Notes: generated from the letters alone by a model not told the origin. Counted from the stretch's first letter, positions 49,871-63,110 are shown. The stretch is DNA of 64,000 bases from Lumnitzera littorea (GCA_024138015.1 JAMXBB010000002.1:11062609-11126608); one strand, 5' to 3'. A program made the numbers and translations.

Positions 49871-50600
49871 TAAGAATTTTCTTAAAACTAAGTTCTAAAA
49901 CGAAAATTATCACGGTACCAGAATTGGGAAAAAAAAAAAAAAAAATTAAACGAGGGAAACAGAGAAATACAACACCACAAGAGTATAAATTATTCCGACA
50001 AAAAAAATGTAGAATGAGTACACGTTTAGACTTCAGAGTTTTTGGTTTGCTTGAGAGAATGTTGAACTTTTGGGTGAAGATGCGAAAGCCAAGCACATCT
50101 CATTCTCCTATTCATAATGCTTCTACTATGATTTCTGAAAACTTCAACTTTCAAAATTTCGCTCCATACGCTTTGATTTTTCTTCGTTCAAATTTGAACG
50201 ATTTAAGACAAGAATTGGCTGGAGATTCTCTCGGATCAATCTCTCCGCTTATCGTTTTATTACTCCTTTTCACTCTCTCTTCAAATTTTAAATTTCCACT
50301 TTGAAATTTCATTTCAGCCAGAGAATCTCTAGCATCCCTGGTCTAGTCACATTCTTTTTAATCTTTGTCTCCCCTTCTCTCTCTCTCTCCCTTCTTATCT
50401 TCGAAGCGTGGTCACATGCAATGTCGAGTTAGCTTATTTAGACTTGAGAATGGTTCAAAACTGGCTTGAAATTGGACTCGATCCCATTGATTTTCGATTT
50501 CTAAAATAGGGAACTGAACTTAGACTTGTGGGATCAATTTATGGGCCGGTTTAATTGATAATTCAAGGAACTATGAATTGATTTTTCAAAAAATAATAAT

Positions 50601-53319
50601 TTAAATAATAAAAAAATTAAATTTTAGATTTTAAATTAAAATTATTTGAACATAAAATAAATGTTATCTTTAACTCATTTTACAAAATAGTTATTTTGGA
50701 ATATACATTTATATATATACAATCATATTTAACTTAATTATCATATTAATAATGTAGGACAAAAGATATAAATGTTACAAAAAAGTTTAAAAAACAAAAA
50801 CTAGCCACACATTGATAAGAATGAGATTAGTTTTTTTGGTAAAGGTCTGTATATATTAAATCACACAAGTTTTAAAAATTACATTTATTGATTTTTTTAT
50901 AAATAGCAATACATTAAATATTGTTAATGGAAAATAATTGTTTTCCTATTTATATGGAATTAGTTAAAATTTTTAGTTGTCATTATTATTTATTACCTAT
51001 TTTAAAATTTATTTTATTTTACCATTTTTTAATTCTTTTCTTTTCCTTTTTCATCTTTTTTTTTTTTAAGTCGATATTTCAAGAATCACTGAGTCCATGG
51101 GTTTTGGAGGTTAACTAGGCTTAGACTATTTAACTCGGCTGGTCGACCCTATGGGTTCAACCCATACAGCTGGGTCTGTGCTGGGTTACGGTTTGAACTC
51201 GACCCATGCTTAAGTTTAATCCCATTAATTCATTTTGCCTTATCCTTTCCTTTCCAAATTCAAAGTTGATGGTTAGCTTTGGTTTGTTTCCATTATTTAT
51301 TTATTTATTTATTTTTAAACTCTAAAAGGTTTCAACCAATGGTTTGAATCACTGGGTTGGTGAGCTTCACTTATTGAATTGCCACGACCTACTAGGCTTA
51401 GTGGGTTGTGGGATGGTTCAAGCTTAGCTAGGCTCGTCCTAAGTCAATTTAGTGAACCGGTGAGCTAGTTTTGGGCCAGTTTATGGTTTGGAATTGGCTC
51501 TTTTGAAGTTTTACTTAAACCTTCTTTTGTTCCTCTTAATCATGATTATAAAGCTAAATTTAAGAAGAGAAAGGTGTTGATCAAACAAAAGCAAAGTTGT
51601 AGTTCTAAATTAAACTGGTAAATAATAGGGACAATTAATATTGAACGAAAGTTTGACCCATATGGTTCTAAGGCCATATACATGATTGTAAAAGGGTATG
51701 CAAGTGTCTTGGAATTGATTTGTAAGGTTGATCAATTTAAAGATCAAGAAATAGAGCATACTTTTCCTTTATTACCATAAAAGGGGAAGTAAGTAAAATC
51801 TAACTTTCGGATTTGACGATTCCACTTAGATTAGTGATATTTTAGTCAATTTAAGTTGGAATTGCACATATAAGTAGGTATTGTGAAGCTTTATGTATCT
51901 AGTTTTTATTCCTAGTGTGTACCTATTGATCTCAAGTCATTAGTTTGGTAGGATTTAGCATAGTAGTCATTGTGGGCGCTAGACTTAATTTTGGGTTGCT
52001 TTTCATTTGAGCCCTTTTTGTTGAATCCTATAAGGGCTTTACTTGGAATCTTGGCAAGATAAAATAGTAAGCTAAAATTTAGGAATTAACTTATGTAACA
52101 TAAGTAAACAAGGTTGTAGTTGAGCTTAAAGGATCATAGAAGTGCCCTATCCGCTTATCTCTCTCTATGAATATTCATAAGCGTTGTTTCACGAACAGAT
52201 TTGAAGTAGTGCATTTAATGACTAGTTAAAATGAAATAGATTTGCTTGTTAACTAATTGGAAACATAAGTTTGGTGAGTTAAGGATTTTTGAGCTTTGGT
52301 TTTGCTCAATTTTGAGGTCATATGAGAAAATGGTGATCGAAACAAAATTAATGGTTGTGAAAAACAAGTAGAAAACAAAACGGCATATGCCACTTTAAGG
52401 AATTGCTTTTAGGTCCTAATGGTTGAGTTCTTGCATGAAATTTTATAGGAGCAAATTAACACTTAAAAGGTAGAAACTTGACATTTTGAGTTTTGTACAA
52501 ATTGTGGAAATTTTGAAATTTAGTTGACAACAAATAACTGATAAGGGTCAATGTCTAAGTGTTTTGCTCTAGGACTTTGTTTTAGGCCTTATTAATTGAG
52601 TTTCGAGATAAAACTCGATTGAGTAGACTTTAAGATGGTGGTGAAATTTGAGAAGTGGAAGCTTAGTGTTTTGACATTCATACAAGTTGTAGTAACTTCG
52701 GGAAATTTGGTCAATAGGGCCTAACAACTATAGTTACGTTCATTTAGCATATCTTAACTTGTTTGGCTATATCTTGAGTGTTTCTTATAGGAATTACATA
52801 AATGAGTAGTCATCGTGAAGTTTATTTAGTCTAGTTATAATTTATGAACTCAAATTGACTATTTAGGATTAGTTAAATGGTCAAAAATACTAATCTATCC
52901 ATTGTGCACATAATATCATAGTTTAGGCATTGTAAAAATATTTCCTTGTTCCTTATTCACCCTCCTTTCTAATTTTTGGCCATAGCTAATTAAGAATTGA
53001 CCATTAAACATTCCTAATCTAGTTGTTTCATTCATTTCATCTATAATTTTTGGCGTGCACATGGAAAGCAATCCAATTAGTTCTTACTATTTGCCATCAC
53101 TTTTGTTAACTAGTTGCTTGGTTAGTTTGCTGTCTTCGATTTTTGAATTTGAATTGAACTTTGAAGCTTTTGTTGCTCCCTCTGTGTGCATAACTTACAT
53201 TATAATGGGTCTTAAAGTACTAATCTAATTTCCAGATAGAGTTATATTTAGTACTTTAACTAGCTTATGGTTTAGTTTTTGTATTTCTAGTTGTTCCTTT
53301 CTTTCTTAAGCATTGAAGG
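50601..53319. other. Intergenic DNA with GC-richer repeat text
   Basis: No gene is recognised. Stretches at 51090-51230 and 51340-51500 carry GGGTTYRAMCCCA-like and GGGCCAGTTTATGG text resembling hAT subterminal DNA, so another eroded element is likely. The remainder is anonymous AT-rich DNA. An ATTT microsatellite is at about 51294-51315. Confidence 0.45.
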
Positions 53320-53692
53320 TTATAGGATTAAAAAATTCAATAGATTCAACAAAGAAAATGTAGTAGAAGTAATGTGGCACTCATCTGAGTTCAAGCTCAG
53401 AACATGAGTTAGTAGCTTAGAAACAAACCCTTTGACTTGTTGGAGAAGAATCTGGATGCCTTCCTTAACTAACTTATTAGTACTTATATGTAACTATGCT
53501 AACTTAGCTTGCCACCTCAACAAATGCACTTCTTGTTGGTCTATTCTAGTCCTCTTCCCACATTAATAAACACTTTAATGAAATTAATAATCCTTCCTTA
53601 TTTATGAACAAGCTCTTACCAATTATTTATATACAAAAACATACTATGCAACATATTACCTTACCTTCTTCGATCATCCCCAAACTAACTCA
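53320..53692 (-). repeat. 3' LTR of element E
   Basis: On the minus strand it starts TGAGTTAGTTTGGGG at 53692 and ends CCTATAA at 53320, where the terminal CA is mutated. It aligns with 58402-59108 minus the insert at 58445-58782. Confidence 0.8.
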
Positions 53693-56600
53693 AGTCCTTG
53701 TCCTTAAGGATAAAAGAAGGAAATTGACGTTGGAAAGAAACTCGATCAATCCATGTAGCTTCATTCGTTGACTCCGCTTGCCAATAAACAAGTAGTTGGG
53801 GAACTTCCCTTCTATCATGGCAGCAAAATTGATGATCCAAAATGTGGAATGGAATCCGACTACTAGGTTGATCAATAGTCATCAATTTAGAGGGGAGCTT
53901 TGAGACAACCGGAGATGAATCAACTGGTCATTTCAATAAAGAAACATGGAACACTAAATGAAGCTGACACCCGTCAGAAAGTTTCAAGTTATAAGCAACA
54001 AGACCAATCCTTTCTATAATATGAAATGGGCTATAGTAATGTGGCCTCAACTTAAAAGTATGCTTTAGTTGCAACTTAGCATTTAAAGTAGGTTGGATAT
54101 GAAAAAACACCCATTCACCAATAGCAAAAGATATATCTCGACGATGCTTATTAGCTTGTCGACAATTTCAAACTCGAGCTAATTCCATGTGGTGCTTTAA
54201 AAGAGCCAATACCTCATCTCTTTCGCGCAAAGATTACAGCAAAGCCTGGTCACCAATTTCCTTAAGAATATAAGAAGGAAATATCGAAGGTGGATGACCA
54301 AAAACAATCTCAAAAGGAGTCATTTGGGTAGCCGAATGATAAGACATATTATAATAATACTTTGCTTATGCCACTCAATTAGCCTAAGACTTTGGTTTGT
54401 CAAATGCAAAACAATGTGAATAACATTGTAAACATCAATTCAACACCTCAATTTAGCTGTACTATAATGAAGATGAGTGCTCAAAGATTTAACAAGCTCG
54501 CTCCAAAATTTACTAATAAAAAAATAAAAAGGGGATCTCGATCACTTACTATTGTTCAAGGAACTCCATGCAATGGAATGATTTCTTTAACAAATAGATT
54601 AGTTATTATTTTAGTTGAATAGGGTTGTTTTGATAAAAGAAAATGACCATATTTGGGTAAGTGATCAATTACTACTAGTATAACATCTTACCCCTTTGAT
54701 TTAGGCATCCCTGTAATGAAATCCATGGACAAATCTTCCCAAACAACTGCTGGAATTGGAAGAGGATTAAGTAATTTGGTTGGTGACAAAGTTGGAGTTT
54801 TATTGTGTTGACATATGGCACATGCAGCAACAAAAGCAGCAATGTCCTTACTCTTTCCAAACCAAAACAAATTAGAGGACAATCACTTATAAGTATGTAA
54901 GAAACCCACACGTCCTCCAACTGGATTAGAATGAAATTTCTGAAGAAATAGATTCACCTAACCAGAAGCAACAAGTACAACTAACTTCCCATAGCAATAT
55001 AAAGTATTATTTTCAAGGTAAAACCCTTTGCTTACATGCTTTCCATCTTGTAAAAGCCGAATCCTGTAATACATCTGCTCTAGTTTCATCCAGACTCGAC
55101 CAAATGGGCTTAGAAATGCCACATAATTCCATGTCATCTTATACTCAGGATAAGGAATCAACTATAAATTTAGTAGAGCCAGCTTTGTACTTAATATCGA
55201 AATCATATCCTAACAATTTGGAAAGCCATTTTTGCTAATCTAGGGTTGTAATTCGCTGATGAAGAAAATGTTTGAGGCTTCTTTGATCAGTTCAAACCAC
55301 AAATTTCTAATGTAATAAGTAAGGTCACCAATGTTGAATAGCAAGCACCAAAGACATAAGCTCTTGATCATGAGTTGACTTAGTCAAATTCTTATCACTT
55401 AAGGCTTTACTATAATATGCAATAGGTAGATTGTGTTGCATTAAAACTTCCCTTAATCTTGCTTGGATGTATCATATGCACTAATAAAAGATTGAGTAAA
55501 ATCGAGCCTAGTAAACATCGGTGCATTAACCAAAGCATGTTACAACTTGCAGAAAGTCAAAAGTGCTTCACTTGACCATTGAAAGCCATCCTTTTTAATT
55601 AAATCCATTAGAGGTAGGACAATTTTACCATAATCCTTAATAAGCTTTTGATAATACCTCGATAAACCAAGGAAGCTACATATAGCTTTTTGAGAGGTTG
55701 GAATAGGCCAATTCGATATACTCTTTACCTTGTTCGGATCCATACTCACACCATCAAAAGAAATCATGTAACCCAAATATTCCAATGAAGTTGCACCAAG
55801 AAAACACTTCTTTTGATTTGCTTTGAAATGTTGAGATTGCAATAAGTATAAAACCTTTTTGAAATGTTCTAAATGCTTCTCTAAAACCACATTAAAAACC
55901 AGATATCATAAAAAAATGTCAAGCTTAAGCTTCTATAAGAAAGGCCGAGACAAATTATTCATAGTAGATTGAAAAGTGGTTAAAGCATTAGTAAGGTTAA
56001 GGGCATCACCAAAAACTTATAATGGCCTTGATGCATTCGAAAAGCGGTTTTAGAAATATCATCCTCACAGACTCTTATTTGATGATATCTAACTCTTAAG
56101 TCAATTTTTGAAAATATTTATGCATTATTCAATTCATCTAGTAACTCATCAATTACATGAACAGGATACTTATTGGGTACTGTAGTTTCATTGAGTGCAC
56201 GATAGTCTACGCATAACAGCTAAGATCGATTCTTCTTTTTTACTAAAATAACTGGGCTTGAAAAAGGACTTGAGCTTGGTGGAATAATTCTAACTTTAAG
56301 CATTTCTTTAACTAGTTTTTCAGTCTCATCCTTTTGTACTTGAGCATAATAATAGGGCTTAACATAGATAAGATCCCTTCCTTCCTTAAGAGGCATTCGG
56401 TGATTTGTAGCATGATTAGGATGTAATTCTTTTGGGTCATCAAAAATAGTAGAAAACTCATCTAACAAAGCACTCAATTTAGGATCAATAGACCCATTAC
56501 ACTTCTGCTTTTCACAACTTTACAAGTGCCAAATTACACTTGCAAACTCAAAATTCGTTGTTTTACATAATAACCTATAGGAAGCATGAGTAGGATGCAA

Positions 56601-58138
56601 ACAAAAATCTCCATATAATATTTTTTCACCTTGCTGTATAGGAATTTTTATGTTCATTTGCTTCTAATCAATTTTTACCTAACGTCTCCAACTAGGTTAT
56701 GCCCAAAATGATATGAACACCCCTAAGCTCAAACACATAAACACATGATAGTAAATGTATGTCCAAAAATTACAACATTCACATTAGTACATGCACCACA
56801 CGAATCAACATCATGTCCATCACTCAATTTAACACAAAACAACGAAGTATTATCAACTGACAACACCAAATCAGTAGCTAAAGTCTTGGAAATAAAGTTG
56901 TGATTTGTACCATTATCTTCTAAAATAGAAATATCATGAGTTAGCAAGGTACCTTGAAATTTTAAAGTTTTTGGAACATTTAGACTACCTAAGGCCAATA
57001 ACGAGAGTTGGAATTCTTTGCTGTAACCATCTCCTTCCTTTATACATTGCACATCATCCGATGCTCCATCGACTGCCACCTAATCTTCCTCTTTAGCATT
57101 AGAACTCTCGTCCAAAACTAATACCCTTAATGATTTGTTAGGACATCAATGATTAGCATTAAAAGGTTGATCATAATGAAAACAAAGTCCCTTAGCCCTT
57201 TTATCAAGATGCTTAATATAAGATAGTTGTCTTTGCCATGGGAGGATTGACTAAAACTATGCACTTGATTAGAATTAGAAGTAACACTTGATGAAGTACT
57301 GGATAAACTTGATTCGCTTATGTACTGTAACTTCAAAAAGGAATTCCGACCACCTCAATGAATTGCGTTTCCATCTTGTGACCTTAGAGTAACAACAACT
57401 GTGCTATTTTAGGGTCTCGGAGTTGGTAGTAAATTGCGCATAACAGGTCTTTGACTGATTCTTCATCCACTTAACATTTGCTTGACTTTTAGCATATGGA
57501 GACAAGAAAACCCCCACCTCAAACTCTCTGTCTATGGAAAAAGCCAAATCAATTGCAACAGCTAATGTGGATGGCTTTAAGGTTTGTACATGTACCTTGA
57601 TATCTTTTCGCAAGTTACTTAGAAAATATCCCAACACTTGCAACTTTGTCACGTGGGGAGCTTGAGATAACAGTGCTTCGAACTCATCTACATAGCGCTC
57701 CACTGTAGTAACTTGCCAAAGAGTGGAAAGACTAATGAAAGGATTTCTAGATGTGCTACAGTTGAACCTCTTCAGCAAGGTTGCAATAAATTCCTTCCAA
57801 TATAGTTTTGGATTTTTCTACTTGAGAGATTTCAACTAGTAGACAGATCTTCCATGCATGCACAATGAAGCCAAAGCTACTTTTCTTTTATTTGGAGTTG
57901 TGTGAACTTCAAAATATTACTTGGTTGCTGTAATCTAATTAACTAGATCTATTCCATCGAAGATAAGTAAAGTAGTCTGAGCTACATTGTTTTAGAATTT
58001 CTCATTAGTCACTAGCTTGTTTTGTTTAACCTCAGTTGAGTTGTCGAAAGTCACGAAGGTAGGTGATTGATCATGTGTATCGAGCTTGTGGCCGAAAGTC
58101 TCAGCTGCATTTGAAATTCCTCCACCTGCATTCGACAT
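53693..58138 (-). pseudogene. gag-pol remnant of element E with chromodomain
   Basis: The minus-strand ATG at 58138 starts the frame (MSNAGGGISNAAETFG). The capsid region is at 57404-57778 with ERYVDEFEALLSQAP. The protease region is at about 56729-57079, where the usual DSG-x-HNFIS reads EDNGTNHNFIS, so the catalytic Asp triad is lost. RT starts at 56220-56477 (SSSPFSSPVILVKKK) and continues at 55540-55890 with a damaged YxDD box near 55895-55910. RNase H is at about 55000-55540, much broken. Integrase is at 54680-54890 with CAICQHNK and SMDFITGMPKSKG. The integrase C-terminus is at 53928-54110 (FKLRPHYYSPFHIIERIG, then FHVSLLK). The chromodomain is at 53693-53860 (REVPQLLVYWQ...EATWID). Many stops. 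Confidence 0.9.
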
Positions 58139-58384
58139 TGATTTTCCCCTTCAATTTCCTAAAACTTCTTTCAACATTTCCTAAATCGACACTATAAAAT
58201 TTACTAAGGCTTTTTGACTTCATCCAATTCTACGTACTTCTCTTTCAAAATTCTTTCGAGTTTGATCTATGGAAGAAATTTGTTACTGTATTTCTAAGAG
58301 TCCTTGAATTTCCTCTACTCTTTTCTCCAATCCTTTTGTTTAACTGTCTATTGAAGTCATTTCTCCCTTACACATATAGGTTTC

Positions 58385-58400
58385 TTGGCAACGAAACCAA
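58385..58400 (-). other. Primer binding site candidate of element E
   Basis: The minus strand reads TTGGTTTCGTTGCCAA immediately after the 5' LTR end. The position and TTGG start fit a primer site, but the sequence has drifted too far to name the tRNA. Confidence 0.5.
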
Positions 58401-58401
58401 T

Positions 58402-59108
58402 TGATAGGACTAAAACTTAAGTAGATTCAATAGAGAAAATGTAGAGGAGATTTATAATAGATGAGATTAATGTTTGGGGGTAAGTTCAAATAAAATATCA
58501 GCGTTTTGGAAAGATTAAATAAGGGATTAACGTTTCATAAAGTGGTTCGAATAAGGGATAAACTTTTCAAAAAGTTTAAATAAAGGATTAGTATTTTACA
58601 AAGTAGTTTAAATAATTTTATGAATTAGCTATTATAAATCTATTATTTGAATCGTTTTATGAAATATTGATTTCTTATTTGAACTTTTTGAAGCATTAAT
58701 CTCTTTTTTAAACTTTTTGAAACGTTGATCCCTTATTTATATTTATCCTTAAACTTTGATCTTCTTTATTGTAATTCTCTAAAAAATGTGGTAAAAGTAA
58801 TTTGGCACTTACCTGAGCTTCAGGCTTGAAAGCCGAGTTAGCAACTTAGAAACAAACCTTTTGACTTGTTAGGGAAGAATTTAAATGCCTTCTTTAACTT
58901 CCTTCTTAGTATTTATACGTAACTAAGTGAACTCAGCTTACCACCTCAACAAATACACTTACTATTGGTTTATTCTAATGCTCTTGCCACATCAACAAGC
59001 ACTATATTGAAATTAATAATCCCTCCTTATTTATGAACAAGTCTTCACCAATTATTATATATAAAGACATATTACCCTACCCTGCTGGATTATCCTAAAG
59101 CCAACTCA
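58402..59108 (-). repeat. 5' LTR of element E, interrupted by a MITE
   Basis: On the minus strand it starts TGAGTTGGCTTTAGG at 59108 and ends TCCTATCA at 58402. Removing 58445-58782 and one copy of the duplicated target leaves an LTR about the size of the 3' LTR. Confidence 0.85.
58445..58782. mobile_element. 338-bp hairpin MITE inside the element E LTR
   Basis: It is present in the 5' LTR and absent from the 3' LTR, so its limits are set by comparison. The flanks AAAATGTAG (58436-58444) and AAAATGTGG (58783-58791) are a 9-bp duplication with one mismatch, as made by Mutator-like transposases. The two halves are reverse complements around a centre near 58620. Each half repeats a roughly 30-bp unit of the form AAATAAGGGATTAACGTTTC plus AAAAAGTTT several times. 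No coding capacity. Confidence 0.85.
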
Positions 59109-60034
59109 ACTATATATGTTTTAGTTTACGACCATACTACTTTATTTACCTTCTAATTAAGAAACTTTAGGGGATAACAAGTTTGTTTAGTTGTGAATAT
59201 ACATGTTCACTATATGTATTTGACTAATTAGAGTTCTAGTTGCATTGTTAAGCTAATTCGTGTATTCTAACGCTTAGATATTAGCTTAAATCATGCAACA
59301 ACCTTATGTATGTACAAGGGGACACCTACTATTGCTTGAATAGCAGTATGCATGTACAGATCAGCTAGCTATAAGTTAGAAGTATGCAAAGAAACAAGGA
59401 AATTGAACTGAACACTTAAACTAACAAGATAAACTAGTTCCAACTTTATTTTAAGTTGCAAAATAACTAAAGAACCTTGTATAATTCAACATTTAAGGGC
59501 TATAGGTTTAATTCTTACCTTAAATGTCTTGTTTTTGTAGTTGTGTTCGAAAAGTGAAAGTAAAACAGAGAAAAACTTAAACTACATTTGAAATGGCATA
59601 GATTAGTTGGTTTCCTTGGTTGAATGAGGTGTGGAGGGTTTGTAGTTGTGGCTTTTTTGAAAAATTTGTAGCATAATAGATGGCAGAGAAGAGAGCTTGT
59701 TGGCATGAGAAAGGGAAGAGAACAGGGCTGTTTGTTTCGATAGTTTTAAGGGTAAATAAAGGAGAATGGCCTGGTTTTCTTTTACTGATATTTTTTTAGT
59801 TTTGTGGGTCTTTTTAGCAAATTTCTAGTTGGGTTTACTATTAGGGAAGCCTACATGGTTAGGGTTAATTGATCTTTGAAATGGGTATGACTACTAAAGT
59901 TTCATTGGTGTTGATAGTTGATTTGACAATACTATATTGACTATTGTCATTTGAACTTAATTTGGTTTGGAACAAAATGAAATAAATTAGAATGAAGACA
60001 TGTAAAGTATACTAATCTTTTAAATAAACAAAAT
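59109..60034. other. AT-rich spacer, no gene recognised
   Basis: Chance frames only, between retroelement E and hAT copy 2. Confidence 0.5.
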
Positions 60035-63000
60035 GAAATATCTCTATGGATCGATTATTATGTCGTACTTTTTCTATGAAAAAACATAGTTCCTTCTCAT
60101 GTGGGAAAATTAAGGATAAGGTCATGGGATTTGGTACATCGTTAGCTCTATAGTGGTTTGATGATGTTCTACTGTATGCAGAGTACAAATACGACCCCAA
60201 TGAGAAGAGGTCATACGAGGTAATGGCATATGTTGATTGCTGAGATACAATACCTCTTAGCTTTGAACCTCAATGCACGATTTATCGAGGCACACCACTT
60301 CATGGATTTGAACCTCTACGTATGAGTTACCTTATGGCTATAATAGAGAATGGGGAAGACGAGATCGAAATGATTCCTAAAATTGAGGAACAACATATAG
60401 GTTAATATACACTTGGCTATTCGAGCCCTTTGGGCTTAGATAGGTCCCTTAAATCTAGTATTCTCACAACGCATTACCATAAATGTACAAATAAGAAAGA
60501 GGATTCACGTGCATTCTACAACTACTGCAACTTGAGCTACGCTTGAAAAACAGGAGAAGGATATGGTATCCTTAACAGGCACTTGAGATTGAAGTATCTT
60601 AGGGAGGTGGAAATAGATAATATGTAACAATAGATCACTCGAGGTAGTGGTTTGTCTGGACAAGCTCTAATGAAGTATGATCAAGAGCAGCATAAGTACA
60701 ATCTTATATAGTATCTTGCCAACATGTATCTATCATTTAACGCGGATGCATTAGAGTGGTAAAGTTGATATGAGCGAGAAATATTCAGTCTTAGCTCGCG
60801 ATAGCTAACTGCATTACGTTGAGCTAGACCGCACAGGAGCTTTGTCACAAAAGTAAGTAGGAGCTTGCAGGTAAGTTTGTTTTAGTTGATATGTTTATCC
60901 TTGTAAATTGTGTATGTCATCCAGTCATTCTTAACTTGCGTGTTAAAAATGATATTGCAGCTTTGAAAGATAGTATATCTCCAATTAAAAATGTGATGAA
61001 TATAATAATGGAAAGATTATTCCTCTACATTTTGCATAGAGCATAGAAAGAGACCTTAAAAATTTAAGATGAATGTGCAGCACTACTGGAACTCTATATA
61101 TGAGTTATTGCATAACACTATTTCTTCCAATAAATTGCTATGTGACTTTGCTATATACAACATATGTGAGGTTGACATTTACCTTAGCAACTAGGATATA
61201 TGTATTTAGTTGCTGAAAGTTATCAAAATTTTTCATGATGCAACTAAGACTTTCTTGTAGGTGTACAGGTCGAGTGTCCACCTATTCGATATGTCAACGG
61301 TCAACATACTTGGCATACTACATTAGGTTGGGGAAGACTCAAATCTACGTGACTGTGTTTACGATATGAAGTTGAATTGGTTATCTTATTATAAAAACAT
61401 TCTCCGCATTTATTTTATTACAACTATTTTTAATCTCTGTTGTAAAGCTACGTATTACTAAAAAATTTGAAAACTTATTACAGTCATATTGATGATTTAA
61501 TAGATTCTCAAGAAATGTACAGCTCAAAAGCATAATAGGATATATTTACACTAACAGCTGATATAGAGGAGCTTCTAACATGCTACCAAAATCATTATGT
61601 TGGCCAGTCATTAGCTTCTCCTTCACCACTCATTAAGAAACATCATTACTCATTTATGGGTGAGCAATTATTGGCATAGAAATTGAAGTGGCAACGGTTT
61701 GAAGGGTCATTGTCTGAACTATAGTACTACACAAATATGAATTTCGAGTTCTTTGAAAATATCTTCATCAAGAATTTCAACACATTGGAGTGTCAGTAGA
61801 GGTATGTGAAGGACTATCTACTCTAAGCTCACATCGCATGTCAAGTACTCATCGCTCTTACGTCGACAGTCGCCATTAAGTAAGTGTTTAGTATCGTAAA
61901 CCTTATCTTCGACAATCGACGAGCCTCTTTTTCTGTTGTCAACGTCGAGATAAGCACTTGCATAGAAGATAAGGCGGCCTGTAAATGGCAAGAACCATGT
62001 AGGATATCGAGTGAGGACATTGGGTACTTTAGTGATTGGAATAAATTTGATGGAAGTTCAAGCCCAACTACTGGTACTACTCTCAAGCATGAATCACTAA
62101 CGTAAGAAGATACCTAGTAAGTACTAACAAATTTTCTTTTTATTTTTATTGGTCATTCTAAAAAAAGTTTTGTTACTTAGTAAAATTGTTTTCGCAATTA
62201 CCCAAAATAAATAAAAAAAACTAAATGGTATAGTTTTTCAAAAAGTAGCGATCTAATCTTAAACTTTTCAAATTATTACTAGCTAAATTTATTTCTCTTT
62301 GAAAAAAATTAAATGGATGATTACGTGCATTTGAACTTTTTTTTTTGCTAATTTAAAATTAATCAATACATTATAGGTTTTCTAAAAGTCCATATTGAAC
62401 CATGATAGTTTGATTTTGATGAGCAGATACATATACTTCTTTGGAGCAACCTCAAAATCAACTAAAAAATTTTTTCTCCTTACCCTTAATTTCTCTAGGT
62501 TTGAATTGGTACAATAATTTTCTATATCATTATAGTTTACGAATGATATTTTATTTTATATTTTTGCTCGACAACTATACTCCGATTGATGATATAATAT
62601 TTTGTAACTTATTTCCATGATTTATAGTTACTAGTGACGTTATAATTTATTTATTTTTTCTATTTCGAAATTTTGACATTCTAATGAGAATTATTTATCA
62701 TTTGCAATTTTTGTCTTTTCACTTAATAATACTCAATATTTTAATATTGCACTAATATCAAGCTTACGTAGGTTAAATATATTATTTTGGAACAGAGTAA
62801 AATTTCAATAAAAAATAACGGTTAATTATTTATGTTGTAGTACATATAATGCAAATGTATGCATAACATTTTATAATAATTTGGGAAAGAAAATACAAAA
62901 ATGGGAGGATACGAAAAAATTTTAGTGGGAACACGGAAAAGATAAAAAAATTGAAAAAAATTATGCATATTAATTTAAAAAGAAAAGTGATATTGTTCAA

Positions 63001-63110
63001 GAATCGGCTAAACTACTGGCCCAGACCTATGGCTAAACCGGCCAATCATACTTGAGCCTGGAGTTGGCCCCTGAACTGGCGGTTGTAATCCAGTTCACAC
63101 ACTCGTTTAT
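60035..63110 (+). mobile_element. hAT transposon relic, copy 2
   Basis: Collinear with copy 1 at 12775-13700 and 17630-19590, including about 770 bp of non-coding DNA after the transposase. Past 62890 the two copies diverge. A GC-richer tract at 63000-63110 (GCCCAGACCTATGGC, CCGGCCAATC) looks like hAT subterminal DNA and is taken as the approximate right end. The termini and 8-bp duplication are not located. Confidence 0.78.
60040..62103 (+). pseudogene. hAT transposase copy 2, internally deleted
   Basis: The N-terminal block is at about 60070-60240. The BED-finger remnant is at about 60510-60610 (AFYNYCNLSYA, a stop, then KTGEGYGILNRHLRLKY). The copy then jumps at about 60895 from the post-BED region directly to the VIL-x-LRVKNDIAALKD block (about 60925-60970). 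Compared with copies 1 and 3 it lacks the catalytic-Asp block, a deletion of at least 250 bp. The MGEQLLA block is near 61660. The dimerisation region is at about 61850-61990, and homology to copy 1 continues through the coding end at about 62100. Stops throughout. Confidence 0.8.

Larger units (their letters stand above)
45770..50600 (-). mobile_element. hAT transposon relic, copy 3, minus strand
   Basis: A minus-strand hAT transposase relic (47780-49870) lies between two GC-richer subterminal tracts, 45770-45900 and 50460-50600, both with GGGCC and AATTGRM-type text. Copy 2 has a similar tract (63000-63110) about 890 bp past its transposase. Here the distance is about 750 bp once the nested 1.1-kb element at 46223-47351 is subtracted. 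Terminal inverted repeats and an 8-bp duplication were not pinned down, so the ends are approximate. Confidence 0.65.
53320..59108 (-). mobile_element. Chromodomain Ty3/gypsy retrotransposon E (Reina-like chromovirus)
   Basis: A minus-strand element with LTRs at 58402-59108 (5', enlarged by an inserted MITE) and 53320-53692 (3'). Inside are gag, protease, RT, RNase H, integrase and a C-terminal chromodomain. The short native LTR (about 373 bp) and the chromodomain fit the Reina branch of chromoviruses, though a tree is needed. It is unrelated in detail to elements A and B. The 5-bp flanks (GAAGG and ACTAT) do not match, so either the duplication has decayed or the boundaries are off by a few bases. 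Confidence 0.88.

Noticed and set aside
49924..50304. A 126-codon plus-strand open frame beside hAT copy 3
   Set aside because: It starts in a poly-A run, has no recognisable domain and lies in the 5' flank of a transposon relic.
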